From Trichocoleus sp. FACHB-46 (GTDB lineage Bacteria; Cyanobacteriota; Cyanobacteriia; FACHB-46), in the NCBI RefSeq assembly GCF_014695385.1, contig NZ_JACJOD010000006.1:1-64000 (forward strand): a DNA stretch of 64,000 bases, given 5' to 3'. Every line of letters starts with the position of its first letter. Within the stretch, counting starts at the first letter, position 1. The notes below the pieces were generated by a model. It ran no database searches. It had not been told where the DNA came from and saw nothing but the letters and a program-made list of their open reading frames with translations. The position numbers and the translations under genes are program-made. This document shows, in pieces, positions 34,362 to 42,167 of this stretch.

Positions 34362-35504
34362 ATGGTCAGTACTATCCAGCAACCCTCTAATCATCCTTTG
34401 GCGGAGTATGTGCATCGGCTAGAAGCGGGAGAAGCACTCCTTGCCAATAGTCAGGTTAATGTTTTAGAAGTCGTAGGTATCCTCAAGAGCTATGGCATTG
34501 TGCTGGATGCCTACTCTAAAAACTTGATCTATATTGCTGACCATCAGTTTTTGGAACTCTTCCCGTTTTTCAAATATTTCAATGGGGAAGTGTCTTTAGG
34601 AAAGCTGCTACGCTTCTGGAATCACGATCGGATTAATTACGAGTATGCCGAGTACGTGATGAAGACCATGTTATGGCATGGTGGTGGCGATCTGGATACT
34701 TACCTAGATTCACCGGAATTTTTAGAGCGGGCACAGCGGGTAATGCAAGCCAAGACCAAAAATAATTGGTTGGTGAGCGGTTTGCAACGGGTGTTTCCAG
34801 ACTTTTTGCCAGAACAGATTCGACAACTTGCCTATTACAAGGTGTTGGGACTGTTCTGGCGGGTAATGAGCGATATGTTCATTGACCTCTCGGATCGCTT
34901 CGATCGCAAGGAAGTTCAATCGATCGCAGAGGTGGTGCAACATGTGCAAGATGCTTTGGTTGCTGCTGCCAATCAACCTTTGGTTTACGCCGTCGAAGTG
35001 AAAGGTCAGGTGTATGACATTATTCCCGAATCGGCAGGGCTGACGTTCTTGATGGATGCAGCGGTTCCTTATGTAGATACCATTTTCTTCCGAGGCACCC
35101 CTTTTCTCGGCACGGTATCTTACAACGCTCAAGCCCAACAAATTCCAGTGTTTCAGGACCAGTTTATCTATGGAGCGCTGTATGCCGACCCACTACCGAT
35201 TGGTGGGGCTGGCATCCCTCCGACGCTGCTAATGCAGGATATGCGGCACTTCCTGCCAGATTACTTGCATGACATCTATCGGCAGGGACTCCGGGGGGAA
35301 GATGATCTTCGGGTGAAAATTTGTGAGAGCTTCCAAAAGTCGATGTTCTGTGTGACGACGGCAGCGATTCGGGGCTTGATGCCTCACCCACTCGATACAG
35401 AAGACCCGAAGCAACGCCAAGCTAATCGAGCCTATCTAGAAAAGTGGATGGATCGCTTTATTCCCTCTCGCTTGGAGATCGTGAACGTTCCAGATCGGTA
35501 TTAG
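34362..35504 (+). CDS. cupB: CO2 hydration protein CupB/ChpX-type
   Basis: 380 residues. It is soluble-looking and His/Asp-rich, with FFKYFNGEVSLGKLLRFWNHDRI, MLWHGGGDLDTYLDSP and FRGTPFLGTVSYNAQAQ. These are features of the Cup/Chp family that converts CO2 to bicarbonate on NDH-1MS complexes. Its length fits CupB (about 380) better than CupA (about 440), hence the constitutive low-affinity system. It is translationally close to ndhD. Its last bases overlap by three the stop codon of a small convergent reading frame. Confidence 0.86.
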   Translation: MVSTIQQPSNHPLAEYVHRLEAGEALLANSQVNVLEVVGILKSYGIVLDAYSKNLIYIADHQFLELFPFFKYFNGEVSLGKLLRFWNHDRINYEYAEYVMKTMLWHGGGDLDTYLDSPEFLERAQRVMQAKTKNNWLVSGLQRVFPDFLPEQIRQLAYYKVLGLFWRVMSDMFIDLSDRFDRKEVQSIAEVVQHVQDALVAAANQPLVYAVEVKGQVYDIIPESAGLTFLMDAAVPYVDTIFFRGTPFLGTVSYNAQAQQIPVFQDQFIYGALYADPLPIGGAGIPPTLLMQDMRHFLPDYLHDIYRQGLRGEDDLRVKICESFQKSMFCVTTAAIRGLMPHPLDTEDPKQRQANRAYLEKWMDRFIPSRLEIVNVPDRY

Positions 35505-35656
35505 CCAGAGGAGCGATGCATCAAGGATTTGATTGGTAACTTGAAGACCTCCCAAGCTGTGTAGCGCTGAGAAATGTCAATTCCCAAGGCTGTCTTGATG
35601 AGATATAGCCCATAAAGACAGATCAGAATCAGCAGCCCTTGTCGGAATCGTCTCAT
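35501..35656 (-). CDS. Possible 51-residue membrane protein
   Basis: MRRFRQGLLILICLYGLYLI, then KTALGIDISQRYTAWEVFKL and PIKSLMHRSSG. A positive N-terminus, one hydrophobic helix (7-20) and an amphipathic tail make a credible single-pass protein. It converges on cupB; the TTA stop overlaps the last codons of cupB. No strong ribosome site is seen, which is not rare in cyanobacteria. Too short for family recognition. Confidence 0.5.
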   Translation of the reverse strand: MRRFRQGLLILICLYGLYLIKTALGIDISQRYTAWEVFKLPIKSLMHRSSG

Positions 35657-35776
35657 AGCGGTTTCAGGATGTCAGTTGCAACTGTATGCTAGCCAATCGC
35701 TTTGGATGATTTATGAACTTGGCATCACAAATTGATGTCGTCTGAGTCAGCCATCACATTCCCTCTATGAAATAAA

Positions 35777-35810
35777 CCGCGATCGCTTTGAAGGGAAGTG
35801 GCGATCGCGG
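35777..35810. repeat. HIP1-flanked hairpin
   Basis: CCGCGATCGC and GCGATCGCGG form a ten-pair perfect stem with a 14-base loop. Both arms contain a HIP1 octamer, the same design as 24179-24218. It lies just past the end of the VOC gene and may help terminate it. Confidence 0.65.
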
Positions 35811-35844
35811 CTAGCGGGGAGAATCAGGCAATGGCTTTAACAAC

Positions 35845-36336
35845 TTAAACAGTAACAGCCGCAGGCCGTGGAATTGAAGCACCTGCAAAGAACTGCGCTA
35901 GGTTTTCGGGTTCCATGAAATTGAGATAGCAGGTAGCAAGAGGTGCGGGGAGAAGTTCTAGCATCAGTTTATTCTCAATCCAGAACTCGATTACCTGGAA
36001 GGGACCGCGATCGCAACGGACCGTGTGCCATCCTTCTCTTGTGCCGACTTCAGCAATTTGCTCTTCGCTGGCAGGAACAGAAATCGCCGCATGTACCGCA
36101 GTGAAGGGAGAAGTAAAGGCATTTTGGCTAAAGGTAACGGGGCCGGAGAAGCCTCCTGGCATCAACTCGGTGCCTACGGGATACAGCTCGATCATGGTGC
36201 CATACGCATCACCCGCAATCACCATGTAACTGTCGGGGTTAGAGGGGAAAGGGGCAACTTTACCGTTGAGCAGCTCAGCTAGAACTTGAGCAACGTGGAG
36301 CGGATTTTCAACGGGGATAGAAATATGATGAATCAT
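35845..36336 (-). CDS. VOC/glyoxalase-like protein
   Basis: 163 residues. The front MIHHISIPVENPLHVAQVLAE is a typical first beta-alpha unit of a vicinal-oxygen-chelate fold, with AYGTMIELYPVG supplying the Glu-bearing strand. The second half has FTAVHAAISV and QVIEFWIENKLMLELLP, the paired half-module. The enzymatic activity cannot be told. A good hydrophobic pattern and ATG with an AGAGGAAGA ribosome site support it. It is a single gene. Confidence 0.75.
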   Translation of the reverse strand: MIHHISIPVENPLHVAQVLAELLNGKVAPFPSNPDSYMVIAGDAYGTMIELYPVGTELMPGGFSGPVTFSQNAFTSPFTAVHAAISVPASEEQIAEVGTREGWHTVRCDRGPFQVIEFWIENKLMLELLPAPLATCYLNFMEPENLAQFFAGASIPRPAAVTV

Positions 36337-36648
36337 GGCAACGTCTTCCTCTGATCAATGGAGCAAGGGGGCAGTAGTTGTCAGATTGACTGACCCAACC
36401 CGATGATTGCAACATCTCGATCAGCGATCGCTTTTCCGCAAACCTACTGGTTGTTTGCCTAACTTTCACCCGATTGGATGACCCTCCGAGGAATGTGGAA
36501 CGCGATCGCACAATTCTAGGAGTGAGATTGGGAATTGCTCTTAAGGTCTACTTTTAGGTAGAGACGATAGATAGCTCTAATGGCAGACCTCAGAAGTTGA
36601 ACCCGGACATAGCATGGAGGCATCCCTTGATTATTAAGGAATGTAAAC
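36337..36648. other. Intergenic region before the HLIP gene
   Basis: 312 bp between the leftward VOC gene and the rightward hli gene. It should hold both promoters. Short reading frames on the minus strand have no convincing start. An AAGGAATG ribosome site lies immediately before the hli ATG. No recognised light-response element. Confidence 0.5.
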
Positions 36649-36849
36649 ATGCAGACCAACAAAGCAACTGAACTACCTCCTGTAGCTCCCGCATATAACG
36701 GCATTGACCGCAACGCATTTCTTTTGGGTTGGAAGCCTCAAGCAGAATTGTGGAATGGACGTCTGGCGATGATCGGCTTTGCTGCTTATCTGCTTTGGGA
36801 TTTAGCTGGATTCAGTGTTGTCCGTGACGTTCTTAACCTAGTCCACTAA
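36649..36849 (+). CDS. hli: High-light-inducible protein (HLIP/SCP)
   Basis: 66 residues, typical. It is a one-helix chlorophyll a/b-binding-like protein with ELWNGRLAMIGFAAYL (33-48), the ExxNGRxAMxGF chlorophyll-binding motif. HLIPs bind chlorophyll and carotenoid in the thylakoid and protect photosystem II assembly under strong light. AAGGA lies eight bases before the ATG. A strong terminator follows, so it is a single-gene transcript. Confidence 0.95.
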   Translation: MQTNKATELPPVAPAYNGIDRNAFLLGWKPQAELWNGRLAMIGFAAYLLWDLAGFSVVRDVLNLVH

Positions 36850-36920
36850 TCAACGCCCTCTTCATTAAGGGCAAAAACAAATTTAGGTTTCAGCTACAAA
36901 AATTAAATAATCAATACAAA

Positions 36921-36958
36921 AAAACTTCACATCTCCTCCAGAAGGTGTGAAGTTTTTT
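36921..36958 (+). terminator. Intrinsic terminator of the hli gene
   Basis: AAAACTTCACA pairs with TGTGAAGTTTT with a short T run (TTTTTT) after it. The A run on the 5' side would let it also work leftward for the gene at 36993. Confidence 0.9.
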
Positions 36959-36992
36959 CGTGTTCAAACTTTAGCGACTTTGACTATTATTC

Positions 36993-37163
36993 TTACAAAT
37001 AGTGATCGATGACTAAGGCAACTGCAACTGCAAAAACCAGGATGACAAAGGCAACGAACGGATCACGTCCTTGCAGCACAGAAAAGGTTGCAGCAAGGCT
37101 TGCTCCTACGGTTGCCGTGGCACCCGCACTCACCCAGTCTTTCTTGGAATTCTTATCGTACAT
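36993..37163 (-). CDS. Small membrane protein
   Basis: 56 residues from the ATG at 37163 (MYDKNSKKDWVSAGATATVG). An AGGAA ribosome site seven bases upstream fixes this start over a longer in-frame extension. A soluble polar front of about 12 residues precedes one long or two short hydrophobic helices (13-55) with DPF and IDHYL at the ends. It converges on the hli gene. Family not recognised; a small thylakoid or cytoplasmic-membrane protein is likely. Confidence 0.68.
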   Translation of the reverse strand: MYDKNSKKDWVSAGATATVGASLAATFSVLQGRDPFVAFVILVFAVAVALVIDHYL

Positions 37164-37223
37164 ATTTCCTAGCTGATAGGTTGATGGCAAGAACCTGCTA
37201 ATTCCAATCAATCTACCACTCAA

Positions 37224-37531
37224 GACTGAGCTGCTGATTTCGCTAGGGAGATCTTGTAATTAAGGTTGACGATCGTTCAGCTTTCTTAATGCAAACTGGT
37301 TGGCTAGTGACGCTTTAATCACGACTTATTCGTGTAGTGGAAGTATTTGTGTAGTGAAACGGTTGAAACTCAGACTTTAATGGGTTGCCAGGCTTCATAA
37401 AGTCGAAGATATAGCTAAAGGGGGGCGTTGAGCTAGGCATCTCTGCATTAGCCTGAGCCAAGCTTGCAAGATCTAACGGTTTCGTCACTTTAGTTATCTT
37501 CAGGTTGAAACTTAAATTTAGGAGATTATCT
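37224..37531. other. Intergenic region, 308 bp
   Basis: It lies between a leftward small membrane protein and the rightward gene at 37532. It shows a GTGTAGTG repeat (near 37330 and 37350). No RNA gene or reading frame is supported. Confidence 0.4.
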
Positions 37532-37765
37532 ATGTTTCTTAAGCAACAAAATGATGACGCTTTGATTGAAGTGATTTCCGTTGAAGACTTGGCTAATCCT
37601 ATGCACGATAAGGTGCAGGGTCGTATTCAAGATGGTCAAGAGGAGCAAGATCCAAAATCCTTTGCTAAAACAGAGCTGATTTTTCCTTCAGGTGAATCTT
37701 TGCCGCGCTGCTGGTTAGATAGTCATTATCGGGAGAACACTTCTCCTGCGGCAATGGCTTCATAA
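37532..37765 (+). CDS. Small acidic hypothetical protein
   Basis: 77 residues from ATG 37532, fixed by an AGGAG ribosome site nine bases upstream (an upstream in-frame start would add nine residues). It is soluble, with MFLKQQNDDALIEVISVEDL, then HDKVQGRIQDGQEEQDPKSF, and a Cys in SLPRCWLDSHY. I do not recognise a family. It is followed by a structured leader and the 47-residue membrane protein gene on the same strand, so the two may share a transcript. Confidence 0.7.
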   Translation: MFLKQQNDDALIEVISVEDLANPMHDKVQGRIQDGQEEQDPKSFAKTELIFPSGESLPRCWLDSHYRENTSPAAMAS

Positions 37766-37803
37766 CATAGGGCCTATGGTGTTGCTATGATCTATGTAGG
37801 CTA

Positions 37804-37875
37804 AACCCTGAAGACTCTATCCGAAGACAATTTGTCAGGGTTGAGCGTCTCAGACGGCTCTGAGTTTTCGGATAG
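37804..37875 (+). promoter_or_regulatory. Predicted pseudoknotted RNA leader
   Basis: Two perfect stems interlock. AACCCTGA (37804-37811) pairs with TCAGGGTT (37835-37842), eight pairs. CTATCCGAA (37817-37825), lying in the loop of that stem, pairs with TTCGGATAG (37867-37875), nine pairs. A hairpin (GAGCGTC, three-base loop, GAC-G-GCTC; 37843-37860) sits between. This is an H-type pseudoknot with an inserted hairpin. It ends 13 bases before an AGGAGGG ribosome site. No known riboswitch consensus was recognised. Confidence 0.62.
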
Positions 37876-37901
37876 GCAATTAGATTTAGGAGGGTAGTCA
37901 G

Positions 37902-38045
37902 ATGGCTAGCCATAATAAATTGTTGCATGAGGGTGTGCCAGGATCATCGGGTCATTCGTTGGCCTGGGAGGTGATGGTGGTTTTGGCTTGTGGTTTGGGG
38001 ATTTGGCTGGTAATGATGGTTTTCTTTGTGGGAGTGGTGGTTTAG
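37902..38045 (+). CDS. 47-residue single-pass membrane protein behind structured leader
   Basis: MASHNKLLHEGVPGSSGHSL, then AWEVMVVLACGLGIWLVMMV and FFVGVVV. A polar 20-residue front with two His precedes one hydrophobic helix that runs to the C-terminus. A strong TAGGAGGG ribosome site eight bases before the ATG supports the gene. The predicted pseudoknot lies just upstream. No family recognised; by size and design it could be a regulatory or stabilising micro-protein of a membrane complex. Confidence 0.72.
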   Translation: MASHNKLLHEGVPGSSGHSLAWEVMVVLACGLGIWLVMMVFFVGVVV

Positions 38046-38080
38046 GGTTTTGTCACGTTTAGGTTTGCCACGCTTAGCTT

Positions 38081-38190
38081 CTGGTAAATCCGAACCTTTG
38101 GGGCACTCGCCCCCAAGCCCCCACTGAGGGACGGCTGCGTCCCCCAGACCCCTTCCAGACGGGTTTAAGGTGTGAGCGCTTCGATACTTT
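38081..38190 (+). repeat. Dispersed GC-rich repeat, copy B
   Basis: It aligns with copy A (13226-13334) and the reverse of copy C (43961-44067). It shares the GACGGCTGCGTC core, a CCCCCAGACCCC segment and the closing GCTTCGATACTTT. A short CT-rich tail follows to about 38222. It lies in the 354-bp gap before the gene at 38400, where nothing else was recognised. Confidence 0.85.
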
Positions 38191-38399
38191 GGCTTCTAGC
38201 TCATTACCTTTCATTCTTTCCGACACGTCAAAAGGTAGAAGTCGCTGTCCTTCTGGGGATGGACGGAGAGTTTGTGTGGTTTCGTTACTTTGAAGACAGT
38301 AAACTTCTGGCACTGCTTTGGCACTCGTGTCCTGAGGTTTCGTAGCGGAGAGCTTTTGAGCGATCGCGATTAGCTGTTTTCAACACAAAGGAAGATTTC

Positions 38400-39524
38400 A
38401 TGCAGAGCAGTACGATGATGCTCCAGAACCCGAAGGCTGGAGTCAGCGTTGTATCCGAAGCTCAAGTAGCTCCCAACTACTTGGAATCGGAGCAACAATT
38501 TGTTCGGTTACTGGAACTAGAAGATCTGGACCAGAGAGTGCAGGCGGAGCCAGGATTGGTTCAGGATTTTGAGCGAGTTTTGGCGATCGCTTTAGATGCA
38601 GCTTATGTAAATGAGCAGCCTGAAGCAGAAGCGGCTCATCGGTTTGCACAGCGGGTGCTGTATCGGATTAATCGCCTCAAGTTTTTCTGGTATGACGATC
38701 TGCGTCATTACATCAATGAGCGAGCGTTCTATCTACAACAAATCCGTAACCGCATTGAGTCGGTTTGGCAGGTCTGGGAAGGCCAGCAATTGGATGTGTC
38801 AGCGTTGCGGCAGTTGGATCTGGCGGCGGTGAAGCAAGCGCTGATTGAGCGCTCTGATGCTGATCTCGATCCGCCGTTGAATGCGAGTAGCCGTTATCTC
38901 CGGGAAGAAGCGACTTTGGCGGGGTATCGTCGTTTGTTGGCGATCGCGTCGTTTGATGGTTTGGTGGAAGCGAGCCGACTAGTACGGATTTTGGGCGGTG
39001 CCAGCAATGAAGTGCATTGCACGTTGGTGCGGGTGTTGTTGGAAGAGTACGGCAACGGACGACTGAACCGCAAGCACTCAACTTTCTTTGCCAACATGAT
39101 GGCTGAGTTGGGCTTGAGCACAGAGCCAGAAGCATATTTTGACTTAGTGCCTTGGGAAGTGTTGGCGAGCATTAACCATAACTTCTTGCTAACTGAGTGC
39201 AAGCAGCACTACCTCCGTTACAACGGTGGCTTAGCTTATTTTGAAATTGCTGGCCCTTGGATTTATCGTAATTACATGACGGCGGCACAACGCTTGAACC
39301 TATCGGATACGGCCTCTGGCTACTGGGAACTACATATCCGCGAGGACGAGCGTCATGGTCGTTGGATGATTGATGATGTGGCGTTGCCTCTGGCCGATCG
39401 CTATCCCAATGAGGCTTGGCAGATTGTATTGGGATATGACCAAGAGAAGCTGATTGGCGATCGCGCGGGAGATGCAATGGTGCGATCGGTAAGAGAAGCA
39501 GATACGGCAGCGACGTTAGATTGA
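38400..39524 (+). CDS. Iron-containing redox enzyme of the heme-oxygenase-like fold
   Basis: 374 residues. The core is helical, with EVHCTLVRVLLEEYGNGRLNRKHS supplying Glu/His ligands and ELHIREDERHGRWM supplying Glu-Glu-His. This pattern is found in heme-oxygenase-like diiron proteins (PqqC/CADD/UndA relatives). The cyanobacterial members are unassigned 'iron-containing redox enzyme family' proteins. The reaction is unknown. An AAAGGAAGA ribosome site fixes the ATG at 38400. Single gene. Confidence 0.82.
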   Translation: MQSSTMMLQNPKAGVSVVSEAQVAPNYLESEQQFVRLLELEDLDQRVQAEPGLVQDFERVLAIALDAAYVNEQPEAEAAHRFAQRVLYRINRLKFFWYDDLRHYINERAFYLQQIRNRIESVWQVWEGQQLDVSALRQLDLAAVKQALIERSDADLDPPLNASSRYLREEATLAGYRRLLAIASFDGLVEASRLVRILGGASNEVHCTLVRVLLEEYGNGRLNRKHSTFFANMMAELGLSTEPEAYFDLVPWEVLASINHNFLLTECKQHYLRYNGGLAYFEIAGPWIYRNYMTAAQRLNLSDTASGYWELHIREDERHGRWMIDDVALPLADRYPNEAWQIVLGYDQEKLIGDRAGDAMVRSVREADTAATLD

Positions 39525-39542
39525 GATATAAGACCTAACCCT

Positions 39543-39630
39543 CGGCCCCTTCCCTAGTAGGGAAGGGGAGTTAAAGAATATATTGCAAAAACATATTAAA
39601 AGCCCCTCTCTTTTTAGGAGAGGGGTTTTG
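39543..39630. repeat. Paired hairpin repeat, possible terminator
   Basis: Two hairpins follow the enzyme gene. CCCCTTCCCT-AGT-AGGGAAGGGG is perfect. CCCCTCTC, an eight-base loop, GGAGAGGGG-TTTT comes about 60 bases later. The CCCTCGGCCCC and GGGGTTTTGGGGAGAGG wording is of a type widely repeated in cyanobacterial genomes, so I suspect a mobile repeat acting as a terminator between convergent genes. Confidence 0.72.
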
Positions 39631-39654
39631 GGGAGAGGTTCCACAGTGTAAGTT

Positions 39655-40374
39655 TTACAGCGCTGTCATCAACCGCATGAGTTCCGGGGAGACATCTTCC
39701 TTATCGGTGGTTTCTTGCTTGGTGAATAGCACTCCAGCTAGGAGATATAGGTTATCGGAGTAGAAGGCGCGCTTCTCTCGACGCATTTCAGCGATTCTAC
39801 TTTGCACTTTGGGGTCAGAGCTGTAGTAACCGAAGGATAAGGGTGAAATGATGAAGTCGGAAACGAAGTAGTTTTGCTCACTGGCGTAGTCTACCAATCC
39901 TTGAGGATCGGAATAGCTAGCGGCCATGACTAAGACATTTTTATGATTGCAAGAGAGTAGCTTCTTGGTGATAGTGATTCCATCAACGCCGCCATGTAGT
40001 AAAGGCTGATAAAGTTTGTTGTCTACAGCGGGTAAGTAAGGGGGATTTGAGATTAAGTAATCCGCCTGAAACTTAAGGGAATCGAAGAAGGATTTGCAGT
40101 GCACTTGGTAGCGCTCGCTTAATCCTTGTTCGCTAATCTTTTCGTTGGCAACGTCAGAAGCTAAAGGGTTGATTTCAAAGCCGTGAACAGTGCCTTCAAA
40201 TTCAGTTCTGAGTAAAGCTTGGATTACGGGACTACCGTCGCCTGAGCCAAATTCAATAATAGATTCTGAACCAACGCAATGCTTGAGAACTAGATTTTCT
40301 ATACAGTTTGAATAAAAGTTTGACTCTTCAGGACAGAAGAATATATCTTTTAGCGGTCTAGATGAGAGAAGCAT
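39655..40374 (-). CDS. SAM-dependent methyltransferase with NPPY motif
   Basis: 239 residues. SAM loop IIEFGSGDGSPVIQAL (38-53), an acidic strand end GFEINPLA, and the catalytic ISNPPYLP are visible. NPPY proteins methylate exocyclic or amide nitrogens in RNA, DNA or protein. The remaining motifs do not match HemK or a DNA methylase in a way I can name. Convergent with the gene at 38400. No partner gene is adjacent. Confidence 0.8.
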   Translation of the reverse strand: MLLSSRPLKDIFFCPEESNFYSNCIENLVLKHCVGSESIIEFGSGDGSPVIQALLRTEFEGTVHGFEINPLASDVANEKISEQGLSERYQVHCKSFFDSLKFQADYLISNPPYLPAVDNKLYQPLLHGGVDGITITKKLLSCNHKNVLVMAASYSDPQGLVDYASEQNYFVSDFIISPLSFGYYSSDPKVQSRIAEMRREKRAFYSDNLYLLAGVLFTKQETTDKEDVSPELMRLMTAL

Positions 40375-40679
40375 GAAGTATTTTAACTAAACACCTATCC
40401 AAAAGATAGTTGCTCAGCATTTCTGTAACCTCTGCCACCAGTTCTATATCTAAAGGTTTGGTTTGTCTGTTTGTGATTGGGATCATTGTTTCTCAAAGTA
40501 AAGAAAGTGATAATCTCTAGCTTCAAGAGGCGATCACTCCTTTAGCTCAACTAGTTACTAACTAAAGCAGTTATATCGCTGCTCATAACACATTTTGCTC
40601 AAAATGTTTGCTATTTGTTCCACAGCTTCAATAGGCGAAATAGTTTAACTTGAGCATTAGATGTGATGGCTCATTGGCG
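40375..40679. promoter_or_regulatory. Divergent intergenic region with inverted repeat
   Basis: It holds ACATTTT-GCTC-AAAATGT (40590-40607), a perfect seven-base-arm inverted repeat 73 bases before the nrtS-like ATG, and AGTTA-C-TAACT near 40545. Either could be an operator or start-of-transcript hairpin. No GTAN8TAC (NtcA) site was seen. Confidence 0.5.
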
Positions 40680-40949
40680 ATGAAGGGAATCAAAGGCTAT
40701 CTGGCTAGCTTGTTCGACAAAGAGTTTATTCCCACTGGCCTGAAAACAGCTTTATTCGTTGGCTCTCTCTTGTTTGTGATCAATCACGGTTCTGCGACGC
40801 TCCAAGGCAACATGACCCGCGATCGCTGGATTTCTGGAGCCTTGACTTATCTCATGCCTTATCTCGTCAATGTCTACGGGCAACATACCAGCCGCTGTCG
40901 AGGGCAGCAAAGTAGGCCCTTGATTGAAGTCAGTACACAGGAGATTTAA
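40680..40949 (+). CDS. nrtS: NrtS-type nitrate/nitrite transporter subunit
   Basis: 89 residues from ATG 40680 (a TTG start 30 bases upstream is rejected as a longer chance extension). It has two hydrophobic segments: ALFVGSLLFVINHGSATL and YLMPYLVNVYG, joined by QGNMTRDRWISGALT. The NHG and NMTxxRWxS wording is characteristic of NrtS, a small nitrate/nitrite permease described in marine Synechococcus. It likely works as an oligomer. The companion second NrtS subunit is not beside it. Confidence 0.8.
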   Translation: MKGIKGYLASLFDKEFIPTGLKTALFVGSLLFVINHGSATLQGNMTRDRWISGALTYLMPYLVNVYGQHTSRCRGQQSRPLIEVSTQEI

Positions 40950-41021
40950 ACAAGAATTATCTCGGCTCTCCTTTGAATTGATGCCCCCACGAATAAACTG
41001 AACCAACAGCAGTTTTGGGGA

Positions 41022-41792
41022 ATGAAGACGATGACAACTCATCAGTGGAACGCTGGCCTATACGATCGCAAACATAGTTTTGTCGCTGAGTATGGTGCGG
41101 CATTGCTGGATCTACTCGATCCGCAACCAGGTGACCAGATTCTTGATTTAGGCTGCGGTACAGGCCCACTCACTCAGCAAATCAGCGATCGCGGTGCTGA
41201 AGTTCTTGGCATTGATAGCGCCGCCAGCATGATTGCCCAAGCCCAGCAAAACTATCCCAACTTACGCTTTGAAGTCGCTGATGCCACCAACCTACCTTTT
41301 ATAGAAGAGTTTGATGCCATCTTCTCTAATGCAGTGCTGCACTGGGTCAAGCCACCCGAAGCTGCGATCGCTAGTATGTGGCAAGCACTGAAACCGGGAG
41401 GCCGCTTGGTGGTCGAGTTTGGCGGCAAAGGCAATGTGCAAGCGATCGCTTCTGCCTTAGAGCAAGGCTTGAAAGAGAGCGGCCATCCCAACCCCGAAGC
41501 CCTTAACCCTTGGTACTTCCCTAGCATTGGCGAATATACAGCCCTATTGGAAAAGCAAGGCTTTGAAGTCTGTTTTGCGGCGTTGTTCGATCGCCCTACG
41601 CCCCTCACCGACGCAGACGGCATCCAAAATTGGATCAAGATGTTCGCCCAGTCTTTTCTGCAAGCCGTTCCCACTGAACAACAAGCAACTTTTCTTGCCC
41701 GAATTGCTGAGCGCATCCGTCCTCAACTCTACCAAAACGGCATTTGGGTAGCCGATTACCGCCGGATTCGCGCGATCGCCCTCAAGCCTTAA
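41022..41792 (+). CDS. Class I SAM-dependent methyltransferase (Tam/UbiE-like)
   Basis: 256 residues. SAM fold marks: ILDLGCGTGPLTQQIS (motif I), VLGIDSAASMIAQAQ, RFEVADATNLPF, and FSNAVLHWVKPPEAAI (motif II-like) resembling trans-aconitate methyltransferases. The substrate is unknown. It is the gene after nrtS with a 72-bp gap. ATG at 41022 with GAAGAC upstream, and a second in-frame ATG three codons later is equally possible. Confidence 0.85.
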   Translation: MKTMTTHQWNAGLYDRKHSFVAEYGAALLDLLDPQPGDQILDLGCGTGPLTQQISDRGAEVLGIDSAASMIAQAQQNYPNLRFEVADATNLPFIEEFDAIFSNAVLHWVKPPEAAIASMWQALKPGGRLVVEFGGKGNVQAIASALEQGLKESGHPNPEALNPWYFPSIGEYTALLEKQGFEVCFAALFDRPTPLTDADGIQNWIKMFAQSFLQAVPTEQQATFLARIAERIRPQLYQNGIWVADYRRIRAIALKP

Positions 41793-41807
41793 ACCTAGCT
41801 TCTATCC

Positions 41808-42014
41808 TTAACCCAGCAAGAGTAAAGCGATTAGAAGAGCAGATGCGATCGCTAGGAATACTGTGCCTGGTCCACCCTCAGATTCTCTCGATTGAGTCAG
41901 GTCACGACGATAGTCACAATAGATGCACTGAAATAGGTCGTCCTCGCTGTGAATGCACCGCACCAAGCCTTTCTTGCCACACTTGGGACATGCCAATACT
42001 TCCGTTTCGGCCAT
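41808..42014 (-). CDS. Small zinc-ribbon membrane protein
   Basis: 68 residues from ATG 42014 (GGAG eight bases before; a longer start adds seven). MAETEVLACPKCGKKGLVRC and FQCIYCDYRRDLTQSR form a four-Cys zinc ribbon in the first 40 residues. A Gly-rich linker and one hydrophobic helix at the C-terminus (FLAIASALLIALLLLG) follow. A tail-anchored zinc ribbon of unknown role. It converges on the methyltransferase with 15 bp between. Confidence 0.8.
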   Translation of the reverse strand: MAETEVLACPKCGKKGLVRCIHSEDDLFQCIYCDYRRDLTQSRESEGGPGTVFLAIASALLIALLLLG

Positions 42015-42167
42015 AGATTTTGCTCCCGATCGCAACGCCCGATTACGATCTATTCCAACTCTGCCTATGTTGCGATCGCAGAGCTTACCTTCAAGCTAGA
42101 TCACTTTTAAATCACTCGCCTAAATTGCAACGCTTCCTCACAAGTTGCGTTACTGGGTGCCAAGCGA

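Noticed and set aside
36516-36713. 65-codon minus-strand frame overlapping the hli start
   Set aside because: It overlaps a well-supported HLIP gene and its ribosome site, and its composition is not protein-like.
37804-37875. Known cyanobacterial leader RNAs (glutamine riboswitch, downstream-peptide motif, preQ1, fluoride)
   Set aside because: The conserved bases of those classes, as I recall them, are not present, although the pseudoknotted layout is similar in kind.
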